A stretch of DNA of 64,000 nucleotides. Origin: an uncultured Dokdonella sp. Its GTDB lineage: Bacteria > Pseudomonadota > Gammaproteobacteria > Xanthomonadales > Rhodanobacteraceae. The notes below the pieces were generated by a model. The model did not search any database, was not told the DNA's origin, and saw only the letters and a program-made list of their open reading frames with translations. Positions 27,092 through 34,566 of the stretch are shown here, one piece after another (positions within the stretch are counted from its first letter, which is position 1; every line of letters begins with the position of its first letter). The stretch is from assembly GCA_934526015.1 (NCBI GenBank), contig CAKSZY010000008.1, forward strand, positions 1 to 64,000. The letters run 5' to 3'. Position numbers and translations under genes: made by a program.

Positions 27092-28180
27092 TCACGCCAC
27101 GGCCGCGCGCAGGCCGGCGGCATCGCGGGCCGGCAACGCCGCGCACTCGTGGGCCAGCAGCAGCACGGCGCTCAGCAGCAGCACCGCACCACCCTGGTGC
27201 AGGGTGCCGACGCTGACCGGGACGAACATCAGCAAGGTGGCGATGCCGAGTGCGACCTGCAGCAGGGCGGCGCCGAGCAGCAGGTCGAGGGCCAGCCGCT
27301 GGCGACGGTCGGCGACGCGGAAGCGCCAGCCGATCCAGCCGCCGATGACCACCGCCAGCGTGCCGATCGCCAGGCAGCGATGCACGAATTGCAGCAGGGT
27401 CGGGTTCTCGAACAGGTTGCGCCAGGCGGGCTCGAGGTTCGCGAGGCCTTCCGGGATCCAGCGGCCGGCCATCAGCGGGAAGGTGTTGTAGGCATAGCCG
27501 GCACGCTGGCCGGCGACGAAGGCACCGTAGAGGATCGTCAGCGCCAGCAGCGCGAGCAGCCCGCGGCTGAAATGGCGCAGCGCGGCATCGCCGGGCAGGG
27601 CCTGGCGGCGCGGTCGCAGCAGGCGCAGGGCGAGGCGCAGCATCGAGGCGTAGATGAGCAGGGCCAGACCGAGGTGCGCGGCGAGCCGGTAGGCGCTGAC
27701 GCGCGGCATGTCGACGAGGCCGCTCTTGACCATGTACCAGCCCATGTACCCCTGCGCCGCGCCGAGCAGCAGGATGCCGAGCAGCGGCAGCCCGGTGCCG
27801 GCGGGGATGCGCCGACGCAACCAGAACCACGCCAGCGGCAGTGCGAACAGCAGGCCGAGCGCGCGCGCCAGCAGGCGGTGGCCGTACTCGAACCAGAAGA
27901 TCGTGCGGAACTCGTCGAGCGACATGCCGCGGTTGACCTGCAGGTACTGCGGGCTGTCGCGGTAACGGTCGAACTCGGCCAGCCAGGCGGCCTCGCCGAT
28001 CGGTGGCAGCACGCCGGTGACCGGACGCCAGTCGACGATCGACAGCCCCGACTCGGTCAGGCGCGTCGCGCCGCCGAGCAGGATGAGGCCGAACAGGGTG
28101 ATGCAGCACAGCAACAGCCAGGTTCCGACGGCGCGGGCATCCGCACCGCTTCCACGCTCCGTTTCCATGTCCACCCGCAT
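27092..28180 (-). CDS. ctaA: Heme A synthase (COX15/CtaA)
   Basis: The protein has 362 aa and eight predicted membrane segments, the standard size for proteobacterial CtaA. Recognisable COX15 signatures are GGATRLTESGLSIVDW near the N-terminus, EYGHRLLAR (His ligand), AHLGLALLIY, FVHRCLA and LHQGGAVLLL, which supply the four heme-ligand histidines. It oxidises the heme O methyl group to give heme A for heme-copper oxidases. It diverges from the oxidase operon over a 155-bp gap that contains an FNR/DNR-like box. An in-frame ATG also exists at 28168, so the start is uncertain by four codons. The presence of both CtaA and CtaB suggests that the nearby terminal enzyme uses heme A or O. Confidence 0.93.
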   Translation of the reverse strand: MRVDMETERGSGADARAVGTWLLLCCITLFGLILLGGATRLTESGLSIVDWRPVTGVLPPIGEAAWLAEFDRYRDSPQYLQVNRGMSLDEFRTIFWFEYGHRLLARALGLLFALPLAWFWLRRRIPAGTGLPLLGILLLGAAQGYMGWYMVKSGLVDMPRVSAYRLAAHLGLALLIYASMLRLALRLLRPRRQALPGDAALRHFSRGLLALLALTILYGAFVAGQRAGYAYNTFPLMAGRWIPEGLANLEPAWRNLFENPTLLQFVHRCLAIGTLAVVIGGWIGWRFRVADRRQRLALDLLLGAALLQVALGIATLLMFVPVSVGTLHQGGAVLLLSAVLLLAHECAALPARDAAGLRAAVA

Positions 28181-28264
28181 CGACGCCGCGTCGCGGCCAG
28201 TCCCCGATGTTGCGCCGTGCCAAAGCCCGCGTTCAATGCCGGCGCCGCTTCATTCGCGACAAGG

Positions 28265-28278
28265 TTGACCTGGATCAA
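28265..28278. promoter_or_regulatory. FNR/ANR/DNR-like box before the heme-copper operon
   Basis: TTGACCTGGATCAA fits the FNR/DNR consensus TTGAY-N4-ATCAA with both half sites. Its centre is about 64 bases before the 51-aa gene start. An AT-rich -10-like AAATAC near 28303-28308 would place the box at about -41.5, the class II activation position. Toward ctaA the centre is 91 bases from the start codon, so regulation of both divergent units is possible. The effector could be low oxygen (FNR/ANR) or NO (DNR), which sequence alone cannot separate. Confidence 0.6.
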
Positions 28279-28335
28279 GGACGCGCGAGTACGATTGAAC
28301 GGAAATACCCGGCAAACCGCCGCGAGGACACACCG

Positions 28336-28491
28336 ATGAGCCAGGCGCACGACGAGAACGAACCGATCCCCTTGATGCAGCGGCTGCTGGACAACCCGTT
28401 CCTGCTGTTGTTCATCGGCGTGCTGGTCCCGACCGTGGTTTACATCCTGTGGGGTGTCATCGACATCCTGACGATCCCGCTCGCGAAGTAG
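28336..28491 (+). CDS. 51-aa single-span membrane protein of the heme-copper operon
   Basis: This short ORF (MSQAHDENEP... ending ILTIPLAK) has one hydrophobic segment at residues 23-44 and an acidic N-terminus, as expected of a single-span membrane protein. It lies first in the operon, 34 bases before the CuA subunit gene and 58 bases after an FNR/DNR-like box. Small one-span subunits are known in B-type and other heme-copper oxidases, where they are easily missed. I do not recognise this one. Its position and fixed spacing suggest a small structural subunit. The upstream in-frame ATG at 28207 would run through the regulatory box and is rejected. Confidence 0.7.
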   Translation: MSQAHDENEPIPLMQRLLDNPFLLLFIGVLVPTVVYILWGVIDILTIPLAK

Positions 28492-28525
28492 TCAACGACC
28501 CGTCACCAACTCCTGGGGATTTCCG

Positions 28526-29092
28526 ATGAGCGCCATACTGCCGCCGTCCGAACGGTTGTGGTGGAAACATCCACTCGACCGCGTCGAAGGTACCTGGATC
28601 GCGATCGCATTCGTGTGGTGCCTGATCATGTTCTTCATGATGGTGTTCTGGCACATCTACGGCAAACAGAACCTGTCGACCGAAACCTACAAGACCACGC
28701 CGGAAGCCTTCGCCGAGAAGGCACAGGCGATGGTCGACAAGTACACCGTGCGCACCGAGACCGACATGCAGACGCCGGTGGTCGCGCCGCCGGCCGGCAG
28801 CGACGTCTACATGCTGGCGCGGCTGTGGGCGTTCTGGCCGATCCTCGAACTCGAGAAGGGCCAGACCTATCGCCTGCACCTGACCGCGATGGACTACAAC
28901 CACGGGTTCTCGCTGCAGCCGAACAACATCAACATCCAGATGGTGCCGGGCTACGAGCACGTGGTCACGGTGACGCCGAACCAGAGCGGCACCTATTCGG
29001 TGGTCTGCAACGAATTCTGCGGGCTCGGCCATCACATGATGGTCGGGCGCATCTACGTGAATGACGGGGAGCAGGTCGATGTCGAACGCTGA
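28526..29092 (+). CDS. Heme-copper oxidoreductase subunit II with CuA site (NorS/CoxB-like)
   Basis: The protein has 188 aa: one N-terminal membrane anchor (about residues 24-44) and a periplasmic cupredoxin domain. The complete CuA set is visible: His126 (DYNHGFSL), Cys161, Cys165, His169 and Met172 in CNEFCGLGHHMM. The single anchor and short length are like B-type (ba3-like) oxidase or sNOR subunit II, not the two-span A-type subunit. It would take electrons from a cytochrome c or cupredoxin and pass them to subunit I. Its 3' end overlaps the subunit I gene by 14 bases. With subunit I, SenC and the following small gene the order matches the norSY-senC-orf1 cluster described in ammonia oxidisers. 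Confidence 0.85.
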   Translation: MSAILPPSERLWWKHPLDRVEGTWIAIAFVWCLIMFFMMVFWHIYGKQNLSTETYKTTPEAFAEKAQAMVDKYTVRTETDMQTPVVAPPAGSDVYMLARLWAFWPILELEKGQTYRLHLTAMDYNHGFSLQPNNINIQMVPGYEHVVTVTPNQSGTYSVVCNEFCGLGHHMMVGRIYVNDGEQVDVER

Positions 29093-30818
29093 AGCCACCC
29101 TGCCGCCGGCCAGCATGCCCGCCGGCAAGCACCATTACCGCACCTGCCCGCGATCGGGCCTGCAGTTCGAGCGCCAGGCCGAGCGCCTGATGCTGGCGAA
29201 CGCGGTCGCCGCGGTGGTGTTCCTCCTGATCGGCGGCATCCTCGCGATCGGCATCGTGCTGACCCGCTGGCCGGCCGTGCACTGGCTCGAGGCGCACACC
29301 TTCTACCAGGTGCTGACCGCGCACGGCCTCGACATGCTGGTGTTCTGGATCATCTTCTTCGAGGTCGCGGTGCTGTACTTCTGCTCCTCGACCCTGCTGC
29401 GATGCCGGATCGCGACGCCGAAGATCGCCTGGCTCGCCTTCGCCCTGATGGTGATCGGCGCGATCGTCAACAACGTCGCCGTCTATCAGGGCGGTTCGAG
29501 CGTGATGATGACCTCGTACGTGCCGATGATGGCGGCACCGTCGTTCTACCTCGGCCTGATCCTGTTCGCGGTCGGCGCGCTGATCGCGGTGTTCGTGTTC
29601 TTCGGCACGCTGGTCGTCGCGCGCCGCGACCGCACCTACCAGGGTTCGGTGCCGCTGGTGACCTTCGGCGCGATCACCGCGGCGATCATCGCGGTGTTCA
29701 CCATCGCCTCGGGTGCGGCGATCCTGATCCCGACCTGGCTGCTGTCGATCAACCTCATCGAGGCAGTCGACCCGCTGATCTACCGCACGATCTGGTGGGC
29801 GTTCGGCCACTCCTCGCAGCAGATCAACGTCGCCGCGCACATCTCGATCTGGTACCTGGTGGCGGCCGTGGTGTTCGGCGCGCGGCCGATGTCCGAGCGC
29901 GTCAGCCGCGGCGCCTTCCTGCTCTACATCCTGTTCCTGCAGCTGGCCAGCGCGCATCACCTGCTCGCCGACCCCGGCATGAGCACCGAGTGGAAGGTCG
30001 TCAACACCAGCTACTTCATGTACTTCGCCGTGCTCGCCTCGATGATCCACGGCCTGACCATCCCCGGTGCGATGGAAGTCGCGCAGCGCCAGAAGGGCTA
30101 TACGCGCGGCCTGTTCGAGTGGCTGCGCAAGGCGCCGTGGGGCAACCCGGTGTTCTCCGGCGTGTTCATCTCGCTGGTCGGTTTCGGCTTCCTCGGCGGC
30201 ATCTCCGGCGTGATGATGGGCACCGAACAGCTCAACATGATCATCCACAACACGATCTACGTGCCGGGCCATTTCCACGCCACGGTCGTGGTCGGCACCA
30301 CGCTGTCGTTCATGGCGCTGACCTACTACCTGATCCCGACCCTGTTCCGCCGCGAGATGATCAACCCGGGCCTCGCCCGCATCCAGCCGTACCTGTTCGG
30401 CCTGTCGATGTACTTCTTCTGCCTGGTGATGATGGGCGCCGGCACCCTCGGCGTCGCGCGTCGCCACTGGGACATGGCGTTCAGCGGCGCGGCCCACGCC
30501 TACGAATGGCCCGGCGCGGCCTACCTGATGATGGGCATGGTCGGCATCGGCGGCATCGCCGCGATCGTCGGCGGCGCCATCTACATCTACATCACGGTCG
30601 GCTCGCTGCTGTGGGGCAAGCGCCTGGAGAGCGGCAACCAGAGCCACGCGCCGACGCCGATCCCGCCGACCGCGCCGGCTGCGGTCGTGCAGAACTACGG
30701 CTCGCTCGGATTCGCCGCACCCGGCACTTTCGTGCTGGCGATGGTGTTCCTCGTCGCCTTCGTGCTGTATTACTTCGTCAACTGGAAGTACCTGTCGACG
30801 GTGTGGGGCCTGAGCTGA
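29079..30818 (+). CDS. Heme-copper subunit I lacking the active-site Tyr (sNOR/NorY-like)
   Basis: The protein has 579 aa and about 13-14 membrane segments. Putative ligands are His82 and His400 for the low-spin heme, His398 (YVPGHFHA) for the high-spin heme, and His244, His293 and His294 for CuB (GHSSQQ, SAHHLL). In A- and B-type oxygen reductases the residue four after the first CuB His is the cross-linked Tyr; here it is Gln248. The helix carrying the His pair also shows no Tyr at the position used by cbb3 enzymes. Loss of this Tyr is typical of NO reductases in the superfamily. The start at 29079 is preceded by GGGGAG and lies inside the subunit II gene. I call it sNOR-like; an unusual oxygen reductase is the alternative. 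Confidence 0.8.
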   Translation: MSNAEATLPPASMPAGKHHYRTCPRSGLQFERQAERLMLANAVAAVVFLLIGGILAIGIVLTRWPAVHWLEAHTFYQVLTAHGLDMLVFWIIFFEVAVLYFCSSTLLRCRIATPKIAWLAFALMVIGAIVNNVAVYQGGSSVMMTSYVPMMAAPSFYLGLILFAVGALIAVFVFFGTLVVARRDRTYQGSVPLVTFGAITAAIIAVFTIASGAAILIPTWLLSINLIEAVDPLIYRTIWWAFGHSSQQINVAAHISIWYLVAAVVFGARPMSERVSRGAFLLYILFLQLASAHHLLADPGMSTEWKVVNTSYFMYFAVLASMIHGLTIPGAMEVAQRQKGYTRGLFEWLRKAPWGNPVFSGVFISLVGFGFLGGISGVMMGTEQLNMIIHNTIYVPGHFHATVVVGTTLSFMALTYYLIPTLFRREMINPGLARIQPYLFGLSMYFFCLVMMGAGTLGVARRHWDMAFSGAAHAYEWPGAAYLMMGMVGIGGIAAIVGGAIYIYITVGSLLWGKRLESGNQSHAPTPIPPTAPAAVVQNYGSLGFAAPGTFVLAMVFLVAFVLYYFVNWKYLSTVWGLS

Positions 30819-30864
30819 GCCGGGCCATGCCGCGATCGACGCGCCGACCCACGGGGGTGCCGCC

Positions 30865-31764
30865 ATGACCGTCGCCACCAGCCTCCCGCAAACCGCCCTG
30901 TCGAGCCGGGTGCGGGACGTGCTGGGCCTGTTCAAGCTGCGCATCGGCGTGCTGATCATGGTCACCGCACTGGTCGGCGCCTTGGTCACGGCGGGTCCAC
31001 GGCTGTCCTTGCTGCAATGGACCGTGCTGGCGCTGTCGGTGCTGACCGCATCGGCCAGCGCCGGCGCCTTCAACCAGTACCACGAGCGCCACAGCGATCG
31101 CCTGATGAAGCGCACGCGCGAGCGCGCCTTCGTCACCGGCGCACTGGTCGCCTCGCCGTTCTGGCTGTGGGTGATGGCCGTGATGCTGGTGGCCGCGGTG
31201 GCCACGGCGGCGGTCGTGCTGAATCCGGTCAGCGCGCTGTTCGTGTTCCTCGGCGCGTTCTTCTACGCGGTCGTCTACACGGTCTGGCTGAAGCGGCGCA
31301 CGTGGTGGAACATCGTCATCGGCGGCATGGCCGGCAGTTTCGCCGTGCTGGCCGGAGCGGCGGCGGTCGATCCGCTGCCGGGCGCGATCCCGCTGCTGCT
31401 GGCGCTGGCGCTGTTCCTGTGGACGCCACCGCACTTCTGGGCACTGGCGATCGCCGGTCGTGCCGACTACGCCGCGGCCGGCGTGCCGATGCTGCCGGTG
31501 GTCGTCGGCAACCCGCGCGCGGCGCGTGCCGTGCTGGTCTCGACGGTCGCCCTCGTGCTGGTCTCGCTGCTGCCGCTGCTGTACGGCGCCGGCATCGTCT
31601 ACGGCATCGCCGCCTGCGCCGGCGGCGGCTGGTTCGTGCACAAGGCTATTTTGCTGGCCCGCTCCCCGGAACAGCGTCCGGCGGCGATTGCCTGCTTCCT
31701 CGCCTCGCTGGTCCAGCTCAGCACGCTGTTGCTGGCCGCCGGCATCGATGCGCTGATGAGATGA
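30865..31764 (+). CDS. ctaB: Protoheme IX farnesyltransferase (CtaB/CyoE)
   Basis: The protein has 299 aa and about nine membrane segments. The UbiA-type prenyl-diphosphate motif is visible (AFNQYHERHSDRLMKRT), and a second conserved region reads FLWTPPHFWALAI. It converts heme B to heme O, the substrate of CtaA. It follows the subunit I gene by 46 bases, and its stop overlaps the start of the next SCO gene (ATGA), so it is part of the same translationally coupled unit. Its place inside the operon indicates that the enzyme encoded here uses heme O or A. Confidence 0.93.
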   Translation: MTVATSLPQTALSSRVRDVLGLFKLRIGVLIMVTALVGALVTAGPRLSLLQWTVLALSVLTASASAGAFNQYHERHSDRLMKRTRERAFVTGALVASPFWLWVMAVMLVAAVATAAVVLNPVSALFVFLGAFFYAVVYTVWLKRRTWWNIVIGGMAGSFAVLAGAAAVDPLPGAIPLLLALALFLWTPPHFWALAIAGRADYAAAGVPMLPVVVGNPRAARAVLVSTVALVLVSLLPLLYGAGIVYGIAACAGGGWFVHKAILLARSPEQRPAAIACFLASLVQLSTLLLAAGIDALMR

Positions 31765-32624
31765 AGCGCGACTCGCCTCCAGCAGGCGGCCTGCTGCGGA
31801 CCGGATTCCTGCTTGCCTGCCTCGTTGCCCCGCTCGTGCTGCAGGCCGCAACGGAACCGGCCCCGCGGGCGACGTTCGGGCTCGACCAGGAGGAAGCGTT
31901 CGCCTTCAGCCGCGCGACGATCGGCACGATCCCGCGCGATCACGTGCTGCTCGACCGCCAGGGGCGCGAGGTCTCGCTGTCGGACTACCGCGGCAAGCCG
32001 CTGCTGCTCAACTTCGTCTACACCAGCTGTTTCCAGATCTGCCCGAACAGCACGCGCTCGCTGTTCGCCGCCGTGCGCGCCATGCGCGACCGCTTCGGCC
32101 ACGAACAGTTCAATGTCCTCAGCATCGGCTTCAACCAGCCCGAGGATTCGCCGCAGGCGATGGCGGCCTTCGCCCGGCAGCAGCGCATCGACGATCGCAA
32201 CTGGGAGTTCCTCAGCCCGCGTGCCGAGGACGTCGCCACGCTCGCCGCCGATTTCGGTTTCCGCTTCGCGCCGACGCCGGCCGGTTTCGACCACACCCTG
32301 CAGGTGACCGTGCTCGACCGCGACGGGCGCATCTACCGCCAGGTCCTCGGTGACGGCTTTGCCGCCGATTCGCTCGGCGAGCCGATCAAGCAACTGGTCA
32401 ACGGCGCATTGATCCGCGACACCGCCAGCCTGGCCGACCTGCTGGGCCGCGTGCGCATCCTGTGTTCGGTGTACGACCCGATCACCGGCACCTACCGCAT
32501 GGACTACACCCTGTACTTCGAGATCGCCGGCGGGGTGACCTTTCTCATCGCCGGCCTGTTCTTCGCCGTCGGCGAATGGCGCAACCGCAAGCGGCGGCAA
32601 GCCGCCACGGCAGGCAACGCATGA
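31761..32624 (+). CDS. SenC/SCO copper chaperone with C-terminal membrane anchor
   Basis: The protein has 287 aa, with a signal-like segment (residues 12-29), a thioredoxin-fold SCO domain with Cys90 and Cys94 (TSCFQICPNS) and His178 (FDHTLQ), and an extra C-terminal membrane span (about 255-272, ending in a basic tail). The C-terminal span distinguishes it from the SCO at 26.1 kb. It starts within the ctaB stop (ATGA) and ends within the next start (ATGA). SCO genes in this position accompany CuA-containing enzymes, and senC follows norSY in the sNOR cluster of ammonia oxidisers. It probably loads or reduces the CuA site of the subunit II encoded upstream. Confidence 0.88.
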   Translation: MKRDSPPAGGLLRTGFLLACLVAPLVLQAATEPAPRATFGLDQEEAFAFSRATIGTIPRDHVLLDRQGREVSLSDYRGKPLLLNFVYTSCFQICPNSTRSLFAAVRAMRDRFGHEQFNVLSIGFNQPEDSPQAMAAFARQQRIDDRNWEFLSPRAEDVATLAADFGFRFAPTPAGFDHTLQVTVLDRDGRIYRQVLGDGFAADSLGEPIKQLVNGALIRDTASLADLLGRVRILCSVYDPITGTYRMDYTLYFEIAGGVTFLIAGLFFAVGEWRNRKRRQAATAGNA

Positions 32625-33133
32625 GCACGCTGCCGCGCTCGCTGGCCTGGCTGCTGCAGGGCGTGCTGTATGCACTGTTCATCGGCGTGCTGGGGTTGTT
32701 CTCGCACTGGCCGCAGTACCGCCACCTCGACGACGACCAGGCCGTGCTGAAGCTCAGCATCGTGCACCTCGGCGAGCGCCTGCACCCCTGCGTGGAACAG
32801 AGCGCCGAGGAACTCGCCCGCCTGCCGCCGAACATGCGCGCGCCGAAGCGCTGCCCGCGCGAGCGCGCGCCGCTGGCGATCGAGGTCGACCTCGACGGCG
32901 AGCCGCTGCTGCGCCGGACCGCCGAGCCGGGTGGCCTGTCGAGCGACGGCAGTGCCTCCATGTACGAACGCCGCGTGATCGCCGCCGGTGAGCATCACCT
33001 CGCCGTGCGCTTGCGTGACAGCGCGCGCGAACAGGGCTTCGACCATCTGGGCGAGGCGCGGGTGAACCTTCGGCCTGCGCAGATCCTCGTCATCGACTTC
33101 GATTCCGAGAATCGCGAGATCACCATCCGATGA
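32621..33133 (+). CDS. Single-span accessory protein, orf1-like, of the heme-copper operon
   Basis: The protein has 170 aa. One membrane segment near the N-terminus (about residues 10-30) precedes a soluble beta-rich periplasmic domain with LHPCVEQSAEELARLPPNM and a single CPRER cysteine. I do not recognise a named family. It is locked between the SenC gene and the second subunit I gene by 4-base ATGA overlaps at both ends, so expression is coupled. In the norSY-senC-orf1 clusters an uncharacterised gene takes the same place. A role in assembly or as an accessory subunit is inferred from position only. Confidence 0.7.
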   Translation: MSTLPRSLAWLLQGVLYALFIGVLGLFSHWPQYRHLDDDQAVLKLSIVHLGERLHPCVEQSAEELARLPPNMRAPKRCPRERAPLAIEVDLDGEPLLRRTAEPGGLSSDGSASMYERRVIAAGEHHLAVRLRDSAREQGFDHLGEARVNLRPAQILVIDFDSENREITIR

Positions 33134-34566
33134 ACAGCGCTTCCGACGGCGTGCGGCTCGCGGCAGCGGTGGTGCCGGCGACGCCCCGCGGCCATTGCTA
33201 CGAACTGGAACTTCCGGGCGGCGTGCTGCGGCGGCAGGCGCGTGCCTGGCTGTGGCTCGGCATGTTCGCCCTGATCGGTTCCGGCCTGTTCTCGATCCTG
33301 CTCGTGCTGTCGCGCACGCCGGGCCTCAACGAATGGCTGCCGGTGGCCGACTTCTTCCGCGTCGCCCTCGTCGTGCACGTCGATCTTTCGGTGCTGGTCT
33401 GGTTCGTCGCCCTCGCCGGCCTGTTGTGGACGTTGAACGGCTCGGCGCGCGCTCTTGCAGCGAACTGGCTGGCGACCGCGCTGTGCGCGACCGGAACCCT
33501 GCTGATGGTGATCGCGCCGTTTACCGGCAGCGCCGCGCCGGTGATGGCCAACTACATCCCGGTGCTCGACGGTCCGGTGTTCCTCGGCGGCCTCGTCGTG
33601 TTCGCTGCCGGCACGCTGCTGCTGGCCTTGCGCAGCATGTGGGCGGCACCGCGGCTCGGTGCCGGTTTCGATGCCGGCGGCGCCCTCCACTTCGGCCTCA
33701 ATGCGAGCGCGGTGGCGACCGCGGTCGCCCTGCTCGCCTTTGCCTGGTCGCTGCATGCAGTGCCGACCGGGATCGATCCGCTGACCTACTACGAAGTGCT
33801 GTTCTGGGGCGGCGGCCATGCGCTGCAGTTCGTCTGGACACTGTTGATGCTGGTCGCCTGGCTGTGGCTGGCCGGTGCGCTCGGTGCGCGCGTGCCGCTG
33901 AGTCCGCGTCTGACCGTGCTGATGTTCGTGCTCGCGCTGGCCTGCGTGTTCGTGACGCCGTATGCCTACCTGGCGCATCCGATCGCCTCGGTCGAGCACC
34001 GCCACCTGCACACCTGGGCGATGCGCCTCGGCGGCGGCGTGTCGATCGTGCCGATCGGCCTCGCCGTGCTGGTTGCCCTGATGCGTTGCGATGCGCCGCG
34101 CACCGCCGCCGGGGGTCCGCTGCGCACCGCCCTGCTCGGCTCGATGCTGCTGTTCGCGGCCGGCGGCATGATCGGCGTGTTCATCAGCGGCAACAACGTG
34201 AAGATTCCCGCCCACTACCACGGCTGCATCGTCGGCGTGACGCTGGCCCTGATGGGCCTCGTCTACCTGCTGCTGCCGAAGCTCGGCTACCGTGCACCGG
34301 GCGGGCGGCTCGCCACCTGGCAGCCGGCGCTGTACGGCTTCGGCCAGCTGCTGCACATCATCGGCCTGGTCTGGTCCGGCGGCTACGGCGTGCAGCGCAA
34401 GGTCGCCGGTGCCGAGCAGGTGTTGCGCACGCCCTCGGAGATCGCCGGCATGGGCCTGATGGGCCTCGGCGGCCTGATCGCCATCATCGGCGGGTTGCTG
34501 TTCGTGGTCGTGGTCCTGAAGGCGGTGCGCGGCACGACACCGGCGCAGGCATCGGAGGCAGGATGA
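33130..34566 (+). CDS. Second, divergent heme-copper subunit I-like protein without active-site Tyr
   Basis: The protein has 478 aa and about 12 membrane segments. Visible candidates are His83 (VVHVDLS), His230 (WGGGHALQFVW), His290/292/294 (VEHRHLHTW) and His362/364 (IPAHYHGCIVG), which keep the superfamily spacing. The usual CuB His-His pair is replaced by the HRHLH pattern. The residue four after His230 is Phe, not the Tyr of A/B oxygen reductases. It is therefore a remote member, perhaps NorB- or cbb3-related, and may lack or alter CuB. It shares ATGA overlaps with the gene before and after, the latter being a cytochrome b/flavin reductase fusion, which is its probable electron donor. Substrate (NO, oxygen or other) cannot be told from sequence. 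Confidence 0.72.
   Translation: MNSASDGVRLAAAVVPATPRGHCYELELPGGVLRRQARAWLWLGMFALIGSGLFSILLVLSRTPGLNEWLPVADFFRVALVVHVDLSVLVWFVALAGLLWTLNGSARALAANWLATALCATGTLLMVIAPFTGSAAPVMANYIPVLDGPVFLGGLVVFAAGTLLLALRSMWAAPRLGAGFDAGGALHFGLNASAVATAVALLAFAWSLHAVPTGIDPLTYYEVLFWGGGHALQFVWTLLMLVAWLWLAGALGARVPLSPRLTVLMFVLALACVFVTPYAYLAHPIASVEHRHLHTWAMRLGGGVSIVPIGLAVLVALMRCDAPRTAAGGPLRTALLGSMLLFAAGGMIGVFISGNNVKIPAHYHGCIVGVTLALMGLVYLLLPKLGYRAPGGRLATWQPALYGFGQLLHIIGLVWSGGYGVQRKVAGAEQVLRTPSEIAGMGLMGLGGLIAIIGGLLFVVVVLKAVRGTTPAQASEAG

Noticed and set aside
29079..30818. Ordinary ba3/B-type cytochrome c oxidase subunit I
   Set aside because: The residue four after the first CuB His is Gln, and no alternative Tyr is evident near the His pair. 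I therefore prefer an NO-reductase-like call, while keeping the oxidase as an alternative.
28965..31205. A 746-codon minus-strand frame over the heme-copper subunit I and ctaB genes
   Set aside because: The His/Asp/Arg-rich composition is typical of a shadow frame; the plus strand encodes well-conserved membrane proteins.
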